A stretch of DNA of 64,000 bases from Acanthacorydalis orientalis (Eukaryota > Arthropoda > Insecta > Megaloptera > Corydalidae). The stretch is taken from assembly GCA_034766995.1 (NCBI GenBank), contig CM068313.1, forward strand, positions 53,662,275-53,726,274, written 5' to 3'. Of this stretch, positions 45,032 through 56,961 are shown one piece after another (position 1 is the first letter of the stretch; every line of letters begins with the position of its first letter). The position numbers and the translations under genes were made by a program. The notes under the pieces are model-generated. The model did not search any database. It was not told the origin of the DNA and saw only the letters and a program-made list of their open reading frames with translations.

Positions 45032-45270
45032 AAGTTTAATAACATCCATTAAGATACACATTTAAGATAACGTTCCAAACATACGACACACTCTCTTTCA
45101 TCCTGAATAGGATAAACTGTTGCTCTAGCCCATAAGTAATCGTCACGTCTCTTTACTCTTAGCCATCAATTTAAATTGCGGTTTTTTCTTTGTCTCGATT
45201 TTACATGTCACACATTCATATTTCGTGACAGTTTGTCGCGCTACACACCGATCATAAAATCAATAAAAAA
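45032..45270 (-). pseudogene. Unrecognised cysteine-rich coding remnant, one frameshift
   Basis: On the minus strand, from about 45265, YDRCVARQTVTKYECVTCKI, ETKKKPQFKLMAKSKET runs to a stop. Shifting by one base at about 45147, DDYLWARATVYPIQDERECV then VCLERYLKCVS continues to a stop at 45033. Removing one base would join both into roughly 75 codons. The content (CVTC, CVVC...C pairs, charged residues, unusual lack of AT-codon bias) looks coding. It could be an exon (preceded by GTGTGTAG, a possible acceptor) of a host gene or part of an unidentified transposon. I do not recognise it. Confidence 0.4.
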
Positions 45271-45837
45271 TTTACTTGAAGTAGGTCTATGTCATATATT
45301 AATTGAACGGTAAACCTTATAATTAGTCCAATCGAATGGTATTGATAAAAAAATGTAAATTTAATAAATTAAGTATGTCGTTTATTTATTTATTATTTTC
45401 TATGATTTCAACTAGTTGTGCAAACAACATTTATTCAGTAGTATCGTTGTAAATAAACTTCATTGGCTTCAATCATTTAATAACACTTTGTTGATATTCA
45501 TTCAGTAAATAATTGTATGTCATTACTAGTAGGGCAAGGGAAAAGTCAGGAAATGTGCTGATTTCGTAGCTCTAAACAATAGTATATTTGTATATTTGAT
45601 ATATTGCTGATAGATCTGCATTAACCGTGCTGAATTGGTGGAATATTCATTTCTAAAACTGAATTTATCTACAAAGCTAGAGATATGTAGATAATGGTAT
45701 GTCCAAAGTGCTATAAACGTACGACAACAAAATTTATACTTTATAATAGTAATGAAAATATGCTTGTTCTATTTTTATATAAGGATTTATATTATATAAT
45801 TAATAAATAAACACCTATTCATACTTATATTGTATGG
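45271..45837. other. AT-rich intergenic sequence
   Basis: Nothing recognised. Confidence 0.5.
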
Positions 45838-45866
45838 TCTCTCTCTCTGTCTCTCAATATACATAT

Positions 45867-45946
<80 letters not shown>
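45838..45946. repeat. (CT)n(TA)n microsatellite
   Basis: Short CT run followed by a TA run of about 80 bp. Confidence 0.97.
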
Positions 45947-46054
45947 GAATAGTGGATTCTATTCGATACTCGAAACTATCATATTGAAATAAAATAAATA
46001 TTTTTCCATATTTTCGAAGTAAATACTATTCATCATTCATAAATAATATAAATA

Positions 46055-46628
46055 TTAGGTTGGTAGAAAAATGATTGCGAATAATAATCTTCAAATTTAT
46101 ATATATTTTTCTCTTTTTGATTTTGCTAGCTGTTCTAACTAATCCAGAACTGTTTGATGATTACCACCTCATTTTTGTGCAAGCTCTCGAATTGTGTGCA
46201 TGGTTCTGATTCAACTAACGCATTCAGTTGGTCGTTATGAACTGAAGAAAGACGACCACGAGCTTCTTCATCTTCAAGGCTCTCATATACAGCACGAAAT
46301 TTTTGGAAACACCATCGCACCGTACAACAGAATTCCCCTCCCCCGTTCCTTAACACTTCTGCTGGATTACCATCCGTTTTGAACTCATATAAGAAAATTG
46401 CTCTTATTTTCTTCTTTTCTATTTTTAATTCAATTTTTATTTCTATTTTTAATTGCCCAATGCAAAATTAATAACAAAACCAAAGTCGATGACACTAAAT
46501 ACAGACCGAAAAATGCACTTCAAATTATATTAATATGAACACAATGAAATAACACTCCTTAAAAAAAGTAAGGTTAGATTAAGAAAATAAAAATCGCAAT
46601 TATTTTCTTACTATTTCTACCAATCTAA
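46055..46628 (-). mobile_element. mariner family A MITE, internal deletion derivative
   Basis: TTAGGTTGGTAGAAAAATGA on the left and CGCAATTATTTTCTTACTAT then CCAATCTAA on the right, flanked by TA, bound 574 bp. Only the N-terminal helix-turn-helix coding part remains (minus strand, CTVRWCFQKFRAVYESLEDE). The left junction near 46113 is the same as at 9691-10253 and 58852-59376. Confidence 0.88.
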
Positions 46629-46789
46629 TAAAAAATACATAAGACACATTTCAAAACATAACTCACCGTATTCCAGTATCTCTCCTCTCATATATATATA
46701 TATATATATAATGCAAATTTCATGCAAATTTGAATAGAAGATTTAACTCAAAGAAGAATTCCTATAAGTGGTTATTTAGCTAATCAATA

Positions 46790-47110
46790 GGCTCTTTGAA
46801 TTTATGAACAGATGAAGCAATCGCAACACCCAGGCTTTCGCTGACCCAGGCTGACAAAAAATTTTCGACTACCAAAGAATGGCTTACCAGGTTTTTTTTA
46901 AAAGGAATGCATTTCATAGTATGAAGATTACAAACGAGGTTGAATTAGCAGATGAAGAAGCAGCCAAAAATTTTCTAGAAAAATTATCCAAAATTATTGG
47001 TTGTTGAATATTGCTCCAATCAAGTGTTTAACACTATCGAAACAGGATTGTTGTGGAAAGAAATGCCTAATCGATCTTACATCACGATGATAATTTTATT
47101 AATTTTTGTG
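46790..47110 (+). mobile_element. Tigger transposase fragment (plus strand)
   Basis: The plus strand reads TTKEWLTRFF, then across a frame change ADEEAAKNFLEKLSKII, and VVEYCSNQVFNTIETGLLWK followed by EMPNRSYIT. This matches Tigger around the first catalytic Asp (FNADETGLFWK), here Thr-Ile in place of Ala-Asp. An acidic stretch on the opposite strand at 47270-47390 (VEEFFVDNALSDFDT) may be a rearranged C-terminus. Confidence 0.75.
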
Positions 47111-47365
47111 CAGTTCGCTATATCCAGACAATACAATTCTTCAGCTCACGTTGGAATTTACTGCCTAGTTCAGAATTGGTGTCATGAACAAGAAAACGAT
47201 TTTCCAATTTATTGAAAAATTGAAGACCTTCTCGAATTATATTTCCAGTGAGAGGATAGACTTCCTTGTATTTTACTGTCGTTTTCTATGTCTTCGACAA
47301 TATCTAAAGTTATATCCATAGTATCAAAGTCACTTAAGGCATTATCCACAAAAAATTCTTCTACA

Positions 47366-47699
47366 TCATTCTGGATAAAAGTATGAAAACATTTTTCACC
47401 AATTTCAAATTAATGATTTCAGCTAATAATATCAATGTTTGAATATTTGCACTATTTACAACAGATCCAGGTTAACCTGCTTTCTAATAGGCATTTAAAG
47501 TGTGTGGTTTTACATTAAGCGATATTTCAAAAAACGGTTAGTTTATCTAGAAAGTACCTCCATACAAATGTTGTTCCTTTTATTAAATATTATCAAAAGG
47601 TGCTACAAAAATTGCTTTTCCGGTTTCAAAATAGTTAATTTCAGTCTGTAACTTAGAAGTGAATAACTTTTAATATTATTAAAAGATATCTCACTTTGT
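47366..47699. repeat. 334-bp dispersed duplication, source copy
   Basis: Starts TCATTCTGGATAAAAG and ends ATCTCACTTTG. The same sequence, about 90 percent alike by eye, is at 49276-49606. No duplicated flanks are seen here. Confidence 0.85.
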
Positions 47700-48175
47700 C
47701 CTCTATAATTTCAATAAAAAGGCACTTTCATGAAACTAAAAGGTTGAAAAATTAAGCAAAAAAATGTGGTCAACTGACTTTACTGTACTGGAATGAGAGT
47801 TGAAAGTTTATATTTATGACTAGTTATGTTAAAAATTAAGATCTTACATAACAAAGACTGTTCATTTTGTCGTAATTTTATTGTTTATAAAAAGTTTTTC
47901 ACTTCAAAAATATGTGATCTTTGATCCAATTCCAAATAATGTTTGAAGATTCAAAACGCATCCATAATATTCGCAATGAATATAATATAAATAAATTTTA
48001 GATTTATATATGCTCTACTATATTTTTAAAAACTGACATGATGTCTTTTTTAAAAAAATAATATAATAAATATTTATTAAATATAACGAATAAACAACAT
48101 ATATGCATAAAAAAATATTTAGGCGAAAAATTTGAAAACAAGAAGAAAAATTACAATTTTATTTCTCTATAACTA

Positions 48176-48796
48176 TTAGGTTGGTAGAAAATAATTGCGA
48201 TTTATGACCTTCAAATTTTATATACATTTTTCTCAGCTAGTACTGAAATTTATTAATCGAAATAAGTACCATTAGAATCGATACATTTTTGCCAATTAAT
48301 TATAAGTTTATTTATTCCGCTGGTGTGAAATTCCGGACTTCTGGAGTTGATAAAATATCGAAATGCACTTTCGGCAACAGCTTGGTTGTTGAAGACTTTA
48401 CCACGCAAGAACTTGTCGAAATGCTTAAACAAGTGATAACATGTTGGCGAGAGATCTGGTGAGTATGGTGGATGAGGAAAAATTTATAGCTCCATACGTT
48501 TAGTTTGTGGAGGGTCAATCGTACTTGTGGTCGTGCACTATCATGCAGCTGGATTTAACATTTTCGATTGACCAGAAGTCAAATTTCTAGTGCATTTTGC
48601 CGATTTATTGACAATAATTCTCAGCTGTAGTGGTTTCACTGGGATTCAAAAAATTATAGTAGTAAATTCCGAACGCAGACCACCAAGCAGTCACCATAAT
48701 TTACTTTTGGTATAATTTCGGTTTCGTTAAATACTTTGGGACTTCATTTTTGTCTAATCATTGTGAGGACCGCTTTTTGTTGCCGTAAAGAATGCA
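48176..48796 (-). mobile_element. mariner family A, truncated copy
   Basis: Left terminal repeat TTAGGTTGGTAGAAAATAAT after TA, then the C-terminal and catalytic coding part in full-length arrangement (not the MITE junction). The match to the full-length copy at 20623 stops near 48796. The DNA-binding half and the right end are missing. The transposase is broken. Confidence 0.85.
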
Positions 48797-49089
48797 CGTT
48801 GAATTTAAAATACCAAACCTCGTATAAAAAAATATAAATATTGATATAGCTACAATGATCCATGTTTATTCTGACTAGCAACGTTGCATATAGACAATGT
48901 AACCATTATATGTGATTGATACATGTTTCTATATATAAAAAATAGTTCTATCATAAAATTTCCTTAAAACATTTATTCTTTATTTTTCGTTAGACCACCT
49001 CCTCGCAATGCCACTTCCCTCTACAGGTAGTACATTCCATTTCAGGTCATCGATGTTTGGTTGATGAGTATTCAACGAACCTGGATGTT

Positions 49090-49215
49090 GTTTGTCATGA
49101 GTTTCACAATCACCACTTTTGAATCATCGAAACCAATCTTTATATTCTGTTTCCGATGGAGCAGATTCACCATTAGTTTTCGCAAGAAATCGATGAGATT
49201 CAGCTGTACTTTTTT
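49090..49215 (-). mobile_element. mauritiana-type mariner N-terminal fragment
   Basis: The minus strand reads SHRFLAKTNGESAPSETEYK, DWFR, a stop, then FKSGDCETHDKQHPGS, the Mos1-like helix-turn-helix region (ERWFQRFKSGDFDVDDK). Related to 28461-28660. Confidence 0.65.
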
Positions 49216-49257
49216 TCAAATCAAAGTAATGTAGAAGTACACATCGGAAAAACTACC

Positions 49258-49636
49258 TAACACGTTCCATTTTAATCATTCTGGATAAAAGTATGAAAAC
49301 ATTTTTCATCAATTTCAAATTAATGATTTCAGCTGATAATATCGATGTTTGAATATTTTCACTACTTACAACAGATCCAGGTCAAGCTGCTTTCTATAGG
49401 CATTTAAAGTGTGTGGTTTTACATTAGGTGATATTTCAAAAAACCGGTAGGTTATCTAGAAAGTACCTCGATACAAATGTTGTTCCGTTTATTAAATATT
49501 ATCAAAAGGTGCTACAAAAATTCATTTTCCGGTTTCAAAAGAGTTTATTTCAGTCTGTAACTTAGAAGTGAATAACTTTTAATGTCGTTAAATATGTCTC
49601 ACTTTGAAAAAAATACTTAACACGTTCCATTTTAAT
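49258..49636 (+). repeat. Inserted copy of the 47.4-kb segment with 19-bp flanking repeats
   Basis: The copy of 47366-47699 occupies 49276-49606, followed by AAAAAAATACT. It is bracketed by perfect 19-bp direct repeats TAACACGTTCCATTTTAAT at 49258-49276 and 49618-49636. A-rich end plus long target-site duplication are the marks of LINE-driven retroposition. Confidence 0.7.
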
Positions 49637-49708
49637 TCGTTTATATATTTATAGCAAATCACTTGTGTGAACAAAGGATGGTGTCTGATGACTGAATTTT
49701 AGTGGGAA

Positions 49709-49990
49709 ATGTTCACAATTCAAAATGACATAAGAGACATCTGTCACTGCCCACAGCATACGTACCAGAACCATCTACACGTGAACAACAGATTTCAATG
49801 CAACATCCTATTACATTGTGTTCGTACTGTTCTCGAGCAAACAGGAGTGGTACATCAACGTTCACTACACGAATTTACTAAATGCCCTTCACCATCTAAA
49901 CGTATATCATCAGATATCCTGGATGAAATGTTACTAAGCTTTAAAGACGAAGGGCGACTAGAACCTGATGGCAAATTTTTGAAATTTTGA
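49709..49990 (+). CDS. Unrecognised 93-codon ORF
   Basis: Open frame MFTIQNDIRDICHCPQHTYQ ... SDILDEMLLSFKDEGRLEPD, ending KFLKF. The C-terminal third (acidic, helical in character) reads like a protein rather than AT noise. No family was recognised. It could be a transposon fragment or an exon; no splice evidence was established. Confidence 0.25.
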   Translation: MFTIQNDIRDICHCPQHTYQNHLHVNNRFQCNILLHCVRTVLEQTGVVHQRSLHEFTKCPSPSKRISSDILDEMLLSFKDEGRLEPDGKFLKF

Positions 49991-52196
49991 AAATACGTTG
50001 TAGTTATTGAACGACCAAATTCTAATTGTGATATGTTATGGCCGTTTTTTTTCATGAACAGCCATGCATTATGCATGATGGCATCGATCATTCAAGTGAA
50101 TAAAAGCTAGTGTCATTTTTTACTTCGAATACAGATACGATAATATGATATATTCTCATCAATTCTATCGGTGCCAATAAATTTATTTAGTAAGTAAACA
50201 TGGGCGGGGAGCACTGATTTTCATTTCTGCATATGACAATATCTTATTAAAACTACAAATATCGACCCCTCACACGTCTAGTGTGATCATACTAATACGC
50301 TCAGTTTATTAGCAATATATACCAACAAATAATTATTTAATTGGATCCAATAAAATAATACTTCCAATGTATACATTTCGTGCATATAAAATAAAATTCA
50401 ATTGAATAACATTTAAATTACTTGAAATTTATGTCTGTCGCTTCTAAGTCAAAAAAACTGTTAGCTTTCGCTTCCATGATGTACGAAGAACTGATAAACC
50501 TAAATTTAAACACACGAAGGGCTTCTGATATTATTTCTATTGTGTATATTAACAAAACTTGTACAAACATATCCTGTTACCTAAGAAATAGATTACGAGG
50601 AAATATTTATTTTTCTATGTGTTTTTTGTGATCATATGATCATGCATGGAGTTAAAGGGTTAACTGTAAAATACAAACAATTGCGATGAAGAATCAATAA
50701 AAAAATCTACCTGACGAAATCAACCTGTGATAAGATCAACGAAAACTGTACCTAATTAAATCATATAAGAAATGAAAATATAAATAAATCATGAAAAATA
50801 TATTCATAATGAAATGAAATAAATGTTAATATATATAAATGGTTTTATCGTTTAGAAAAAATAACAAAGTACAGGATACTTAAATTTATTCTTCAGTCAA
50901 ATGAACAAATGTCGAGATCAGTGTCTACCAAAAAAAAAAATGAATATATAACAAGAGATATGAACATAATTCATAAAGCAAAAAAATGAAGAGGAATACC
51001 CGAATATTGTTTAATATAAAAATAACAAGTATATAAAAATAAATCAACACAATTTATCCACATAAAAATGTTATCTTTTATTCAAGAAGGTGATAAGAAA
51101 TATTTCTAAATCACATTTTAACTTTTTCTTGATAAAATAGTGCAAAAACTATTTCATTTATGAATTATAAATAATACTTAGAGATATATTATTTAATTAA
51201 TTATTATGAAATTACTGAATATATCTACCTAACTAATATTAGTATTCAGTTTAATATTAGCATCTATCTCCCGCGGAGAATCTTTTATTCCAATATCAAC
51301 ATGTTTGTATACAATATTGAGTATCAATTGAAACCAGTCTATATGTATATTCAGATAAACATGAAACCCTAAATAGAACCATACACTATCGTTCAATTAA
51401 ACCAAATCATATCATGTGTTGTGATAGTCTACTTGTTATGCGGTAAACAGAAATTCTAGTATATATTGGAAACGGTGTTTTAAATATAAATTCAGAACTT
51501 ATCATGAAACATATACTGGAATCAAGGCTCGTTCGTTTTAAATTTAATTAAAGGGTAAGTAATTAATTGATAAGACATAAAAGTATAGTATTCAATAAAA
51601 ATTAATGGAAAATCTATGATTATGAAAAGTTCCTTTACAAATAGCTAAATTTGTTTCTACATGAACTTTATGTTTAAATAGAGTTGCTCAGAACACTGTT
51701 GTTTTATTAAGCGTGAAAGAGATTTAATAGCTTTGTACTAAAATTAGAACAGAACAGGATACGATTTTTTTTCTATTTGAAAGTTTAACAGGTTTAAAAG
51801 CATTTCTCCATTATCTATTCTTAGAGTCTTAACCATAAAAATTTTACTTCTAACAATCGAATAGTTTATTTGGATTAATTAATTACCTGCAGTTATATTT
51901 CTACAAGAAACTTACACATTTTCTTTCATTTTTTAAGAGGACTTCACTTTATTTTTATTTATAAAAAGATAAATATTTCTAAGACATTTTGTGTCCTAAT
52001 ACTGACTAAAAGTAATTAAATGCTTACCTCTCTGACTTTCTTCCAATTTAAATTTTGTATTAACCCATTACTTAATGAAAATTGTCATTAGTATGTCTTT
52101 ACATTGTTTTTTAAAAATTGAAAATTTGTGTGTCTTTTTAAAGATTAATGGCCAGTTTCTGGTAGAATATAGTCATCGTACGGCCAGAATAAAATA
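49991..52196. other. AT-rich intergenic sequence
   Basis: No supported gene. TTAAAGGGTTAA near 50653 resembles a piggyBac-type end, but no partner end was found. Confidence 0.5.
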
Positions 52197-53815
52197 TTAT
52201 GTTGGTAAGAAAATAATTGCGGTTAATGACCTTCTAATTCATATACATTTTTCTTAGCTAATAATTACATTTATTAATCGAAATAAGCGGCGATAGAATT
52301 GAAACATTTTTTTCCAATTAATTACAAGTTTATTTATTTCGGTGGTGTAAAATTCCAGAGTTGTAAAAATCTCGAAATGAACTTTCGACAACATCTTCGT
52401 TGTTGAAGAACTTACCCTATAAGTAGTTATCGAAATACTTAAACTGAGATATCTGGTGAATATAGTAGAAATACAATGTTTCATGGTCCAATTCATTGAA
52501 CTTTTGAAGGATCAATCGTGCGACGTGTGGTCGTGTATTGTGCAGCAGGATTAGACCTTTTAGATTGAGCAGAGTGGGGAGTAGACGTCGCAGTCCTTGG
52601 ATTTTTTTCCTAATTTTCTGTCAATAACTCTCAACTGTAATTCTCAATTATAATTCTCAACTTAACGGTTTCGCCGGGATTTAAAAAATTGAAGTGGATT
52701 ATACCGAACGCAGATCACCAAGCAGTCAGCATAACTTTCTTTTGGTGTAATTTAGGTTTCACGGAATGCTTTGGGGCTTCATTTTGTCCAACCATTATGC
52801 ATATCACTTTGTGTTATTTTTTAATTTATAGGAACGGGTAAAATATTCTAATTGGGTAAATATATTTAAAAACTCAAATAGAAACCGAGAGCAAAAAATG
52901 ATCGTTTATTACATGATCAAAAGATACACTTATGAGAGCAGCTGAGCAACTTCTAATTAGCATAATGTACCAGCTATGACTGCTGCGCTCGTAATTTTTA
53001 CATTCAATAATCTACTTGTCTACACATACACATGCTCAAATTCGATACCGAGGATAGTGTAAACATTATAAAAATTAGCATAAGAAATAATCAGAAATCA
53101 TCAACAATCGGTTTCCGAATATTCTTGAATAAATGCTTGAGAATTTCAAAATAATACAGTCATTATAAATAACAACCAAAATGTATCAAATATCATTTAT
53201 TAAACAATTGTAAAACATCCACTTATCGTCTCACATTAAAATACGAAAGAGAAATGGATCCTTTCTCTTTCGTAAAAGAAGCGTAGAACAAACTTTATTA
53301 TGGTGATTTTTTTGATTTTTATTCAGTTCATGTGGCCCATTTGTCAAGCTTCCTTGAGTTTCCTAGCTGTTTCAAGTGGTCCAGAACTGTTGGATGACTA
53401 ACACCTAACTTTTGTATAAGCTCTCGAATTGTTGTGCTTGGTTCAATTCTGATTCAACTAACGCCTTCAGTTTGTTGTTATGAACTGAAGAAGGACACGA
53501 GTGACTTTCTTCATTTTCAAAGATCTTGTCCGCAGCACGATATTTTTGGGACCGCCATTGGACCGTACGTTCCCTAACAGTACCCACACCAAGAGCATCG
53601 TTTAGTTAACGAACATTTTCTGTTGCTTTACTACACTTGCTTTTTTAAACAATACTAAATAATGAAAACAATAGATATAACCTGAAATCAGTAGTGCTAA
53701 TTACATTGTTTACAATGATGTATCACATGACTTTAACAAAAGATAACGGTAACTAGAAAAATCTGCGCCAAACTTGCCAAATAATAAAAACCGCAATTAT
53801 TTTTACACCAACCTA
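52197..53815 (-). mobile_element. mariner family A/B chimera with internal insertion
   Basis: Left end TTATGTTGGTAAGAAAATAA after TA is family A; the left coding part ends in the family A C-terminus. The right end CCGCAATTATTTTTACACCA then ACCTAA, with about 180 bp before it, matches the right end of the family B copy (9340-9527). About 440 bp of unrelated sequence (about 52810-53250) interrupts the transposase. Both coding halves are frame-broken. Confidence 0.8.
53242..53274. repeat. Short perfect inverted repeat
   Basis: TACGAAAGAGAAA and TTTCTCTTTCGTA, 13 bp each, around a 7-base loop, at the junction of the insertion with mariner sequence. Half of it is mariner coding sequence, so it may be chance. 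Confidence 0.6.
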
Positions 53816-53828
53816 ATATATATCACAT

Positions 53829-54192
53829 AAGTAGAAAAATAATTGCGGTCATGGTATTCAAATTCATTTAATTTTTTTTATAGTGTACATTTAAGTGGTG
53901 CAAATATTAAATGACTGAAGCCTAATTTTTGTCCAAGCTCTCAAACTGTAGTGCGTGGTTCTGATTTAACTAACGTTTTCAATTGGTCATTATGAACTGA
54001 AGATGGATCCCCGTGGCATTCTTCATCTTCAAAGATCCCTTATAATAAAACCAAAGTCGATGTTACCGAAATGCAGACCGAAAATGTACATTAAAATATT
54101 ATTAACACGAACACGATGAAATGACACTCATTAAAAAATGTAAGGTTAGAATTCAGAAAACAAAAACCGCAATTATTTTCCTACCAACGTAA
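53829..54192 (-). mobile_element. mariner family A MITE, short, in tandem
   Basis: AGTAGAAAAATAATTGCGG on the left (first bases lost) and CCGCAATTATTTTCCTACCA then ACGTAA on the right bound about 364 bp. It keeps a decayed piece of the helix-turn-helix region and begins 13 bp after the previous mariner ends. Confidence 0.8.
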
Positions 54193-54492
54193 TATCTCTC
54201 AAATAAATTAACATTCACATAAGACTCTGTGCTTAGAACTATACCATTTTTAATCCAATTCTTAAATATGATATATTTAATAAGTTTTCACTTACATGAA
54301 ATTAGGTAATAAAAGATACCCTAATTGCATTAGACAGGTAAGTTACACTCGATACGTCTAAACGCAAAGCAGTGATTAATAATTTTGGGAAGGTAGGGAG
54401 CAACTGGAAAAAAATTAACGATTCTTTTTATATAAGTCGTGGCAGACAAAGAGATTTATTTATTATTCAGTACTGTATAGGAATCAAAATCA

Positions 54493-54511
54493 TATATATA
54501 TATATATATAA
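54493..54511. repeat. (TA)n microsatellite
   Basis: Short TA run. Confidence 0.9.
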
Positions 54512-54539
54512 ATTGGCCTCAGATTGTTAAGGATTCCGT

Positions 54540-54920
54540 CAATGTTACATTGTCGTTAACGACGCTCGTTCAAGGACACCTTGACGAAAACCGCACGCAG
54601 ACAACGAATTGAGTTGTCGGTCGGACAGAAGCAACGACGTACATTTGCAGCGTCGCATCGATCAGCACCACTGTGTCTCGACGCGTCCGACAGCCTCGCC
54701 CCCGTCCCATCTCACCTGATCGCGCCCACGGAGCGCCGCGACGCGTCGCACGCTCACCGCCAATTCACGTGCGCGTCACGAGTCGCTCCGCATCAACGGT
54801 GCGCGCACTGTATTCATATTTAATGCGAGCTCATCCCGGCAACATGAAAACTTGCTCGAATTCTGTTACCAGCCTACCTGCTATCCAGAAATTCAGTTAA
54901 GGAACGGTCGTCTGCTAATT
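54540..54920. other. CpG-rich island in AT-rich surroundings
   Basis: About 380 bp with a dense CpG content (CGACGCGTCCGACAGCCTCG, CGCCGCGACGCGTCGCACGC), unlike anything else here. Two overlapping plus-strand frames of 75-80 codons are arginine/serine/histidine-rich and do not resemble proteins. Inference: promoter or first exon of an unannotated gene, or LTR/satellite sequence. Confidence 0.5.
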
Positions 54921-54994
54921 CGCACTGAATGACTGCGAATCATTTATTCGTCCTTTACATAAATATGCATATTCACGAATTCACATTTGCATTT

Positions 54995-55061
54995 ATATAT
55001 ATAAATATATAATATATATATATATATACATATATATTTATATACATATATATTTATATAC

Positions 55062-55096
<35 letters not shown>

Positions 55097-55106
55097 GAGA
55101 GAGAGA
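54995..55106. repeat. (TA)n(GA)n microsatellite
   Basis: Interrupted TA runs followed by a GA run. Confidence 0.95.
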
Positions 55107-55677
55107 GAGGATGATTAAACTTTGGCTTCATACAATGTTTATCCTTTTTTAGATAAGGCCTTAATAAATGTATCACAATTGATCCTGTCTTTCCTATATT
55201 TTCATATTCATTAATAACGTTTGCAACTTACATCCGTCATAAATCATAAAATTCTGGATAAATCCAATTTGCAAAAATCCTATGGTGTGTGAATAACGTT
55301 CCGTAATGAGGGAATTTAGTCTTCCGTGGTGGCGAAAGGGTTAATAGTTGACTAGAGCATTAGACAATAATATTACACTGAAGCATATTTTCCATAAAAT
55401 ATGATACATTCGAAGAATACAAAACAACTACATGCTTTTCACTTTTCTGTTAAGATACATATAGAAGGTGACTAAACTTACGCTTCTACACGAAACTATT
55501 AAAAAAAAACACAAAAATTACAAAAAAATGTAACCCCCATTTAGTATTTTAGTTCAAATATACTTTATTACTGAATTGAACTAAAATACTAAATAAAAAA
55601 TAAAATTACTTTTTTAACCTCTGCACTCCATTTGAATACTTCCATGTGGAAGCCTAAATTGAATCACCTTAGATATA
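55107..55677. other. AT-rich intergenic sequence
   Basis: Nothing firm. AAAGGGTTAA near 55335 resembles a TTAA-site element end, without a partner. Confidence 0.45.
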
Positions 55678-56959
55678 TTAGGGTGTAACATATGAAATTG
55701 AGAAATTCGTAAGTGAGCATTAAACCGCAATATTTTTAACGAAACAAAATACATTTTATCAAAATAAGCCCCATCAGCTTCAATGGTTTTTTGCCAACGA
55801 AAAATTAGATTGTTTATCCCATTTTTATAAAAATCGACATATTTTGAGCTTATAAAGTCTTCGAATCCTTGAATCACTTCGTTTGGTATCGGAATTTTTC
55901 ATTTCTTATAATATTCCAAGTGGCGAAAAAGATGATAGTCTGTCCGTGAAAGAGCTGGCAAATAAGGGGGATGCGGTAAAATTTCATAATTTAATGAATT
56001 TAATTTGAAAATTGTGATTCGAGATGTGTGTGGTATAGCATTGTCTTGCAACAGTATTGGCCCAAATCTATTGATTAGCATTGGCGGTTTTGTTTTTAAT
56101 TTCTCATACATATTGTCGATTTCGCGACAATATGAATCATCCGTAATTGCTTAGCCTGGTTTTAAAAAAGAACAATGGATTATTCGTTTATTTGTCCACA
56201 ATATAGTAACAATAAGTTTTTTTTTGGTGTAATGACGACTTCGGTGCGTGTCCTGGAGCTTCATTTGCATTTAACCATTGTCCAGATCTTTTTTTGTTAT
56301 CATACAGAATTCATTTTTCATCACAAGTAATGATTCGATTTAAAAATGGCGTTTTATCATTTCGAAACATCAATGAAGAACACACCTCTAAGCGTCTCAG
56401 TTTCTGACCATCTGTCAATTCGTACGGCACCCACTTATCAAGCTTTTTTAAGTTTTGCTATTGCAGCGAGGTGTCGAGAAATAGTCATAATACTAACACT
56501 TAAATCACATGCGAGAGCTCGAACTGTTGTATATTGATTAGCTTCCACCATGGCTTTCAAATGTTATTCGTTCACAATGGTTTTGGGCCTTCCTCGAGTC
56601 TCATTGTCGAAATTTGTATTACCGGAACGAAATTTTTTGAACCATAATTGAATTGTTCTCAGACTATCCGACTCTTCTCCGAAAGCTCCATTGATATTTC
56701 TACCTGCTAGCGCTGCATTGTATCCTAACTTGAACTGATATAAGAAAGTGGACGCAAATCTTTTGTGGACATCATCCTGTTAGAGGGTATAAAAAAATAA
56801 AAATAACCACAATAACTCCGTATTTAAAAACAATCAAAGCGTACAGTACATCAGTCAATTCTAAATAGCTGAACTTCTAAAATATTGCACAGAACCTTTG
56901 TCAATCACGGTCGACCTCTGACTGAGTGAAATTCGGCAACTTGATATATTACCACCTAA
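55678..56959 (-). mobile_element. mariner family C, full length (copy 2)
   Basis: Left end TTAGGGTGTAACATATGAAA and right end GATATATTACCACCTAA, flanked by TA, bound 1282 bp. Same family as 11111-12373, with clear similarity throughout. Confidence 0.92.
55740..56770 (-). pseudogene. mariner family C transposase, copy 2
   Basis: The C-terminal frames are readable: INRFGPILLQDNAIPHTSRI (second Asp present in QDN), EILPHPPYLPALSRTDYHLF (third Asp present; SPD reads LPA) at 55899-56111. Then MIQGFEDFISSKYVDFYKNG and INNLIFRWQKTIEADGAYFD at 55740-55877. N-terminal parts (about 56480-56770) are present but frame-broken. As in copy 1, no stop follows YFD; the frame continues through the terminal repeat to 55614. 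Inactive. Confidence 0.88.
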
Positions 56960-56961
56960 TA

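Noticed and set aside
50640..50670. TTAAAGGGTTAA as a piggyBac end (similar AAAGGGTTAA near 55335 and TTAACCCATT near 52063)
   Set aside because: No matching inverse end at a sensible distance and no coding remnant; short motif likely by chance in AT-rich DNA.
53242..53274. Perfect 13-bp hairpin as a terminator or cruciform site
   Set aside because: One arm is ordinary mariner coding sequence at an insertion junction and there is no transcript it could end.
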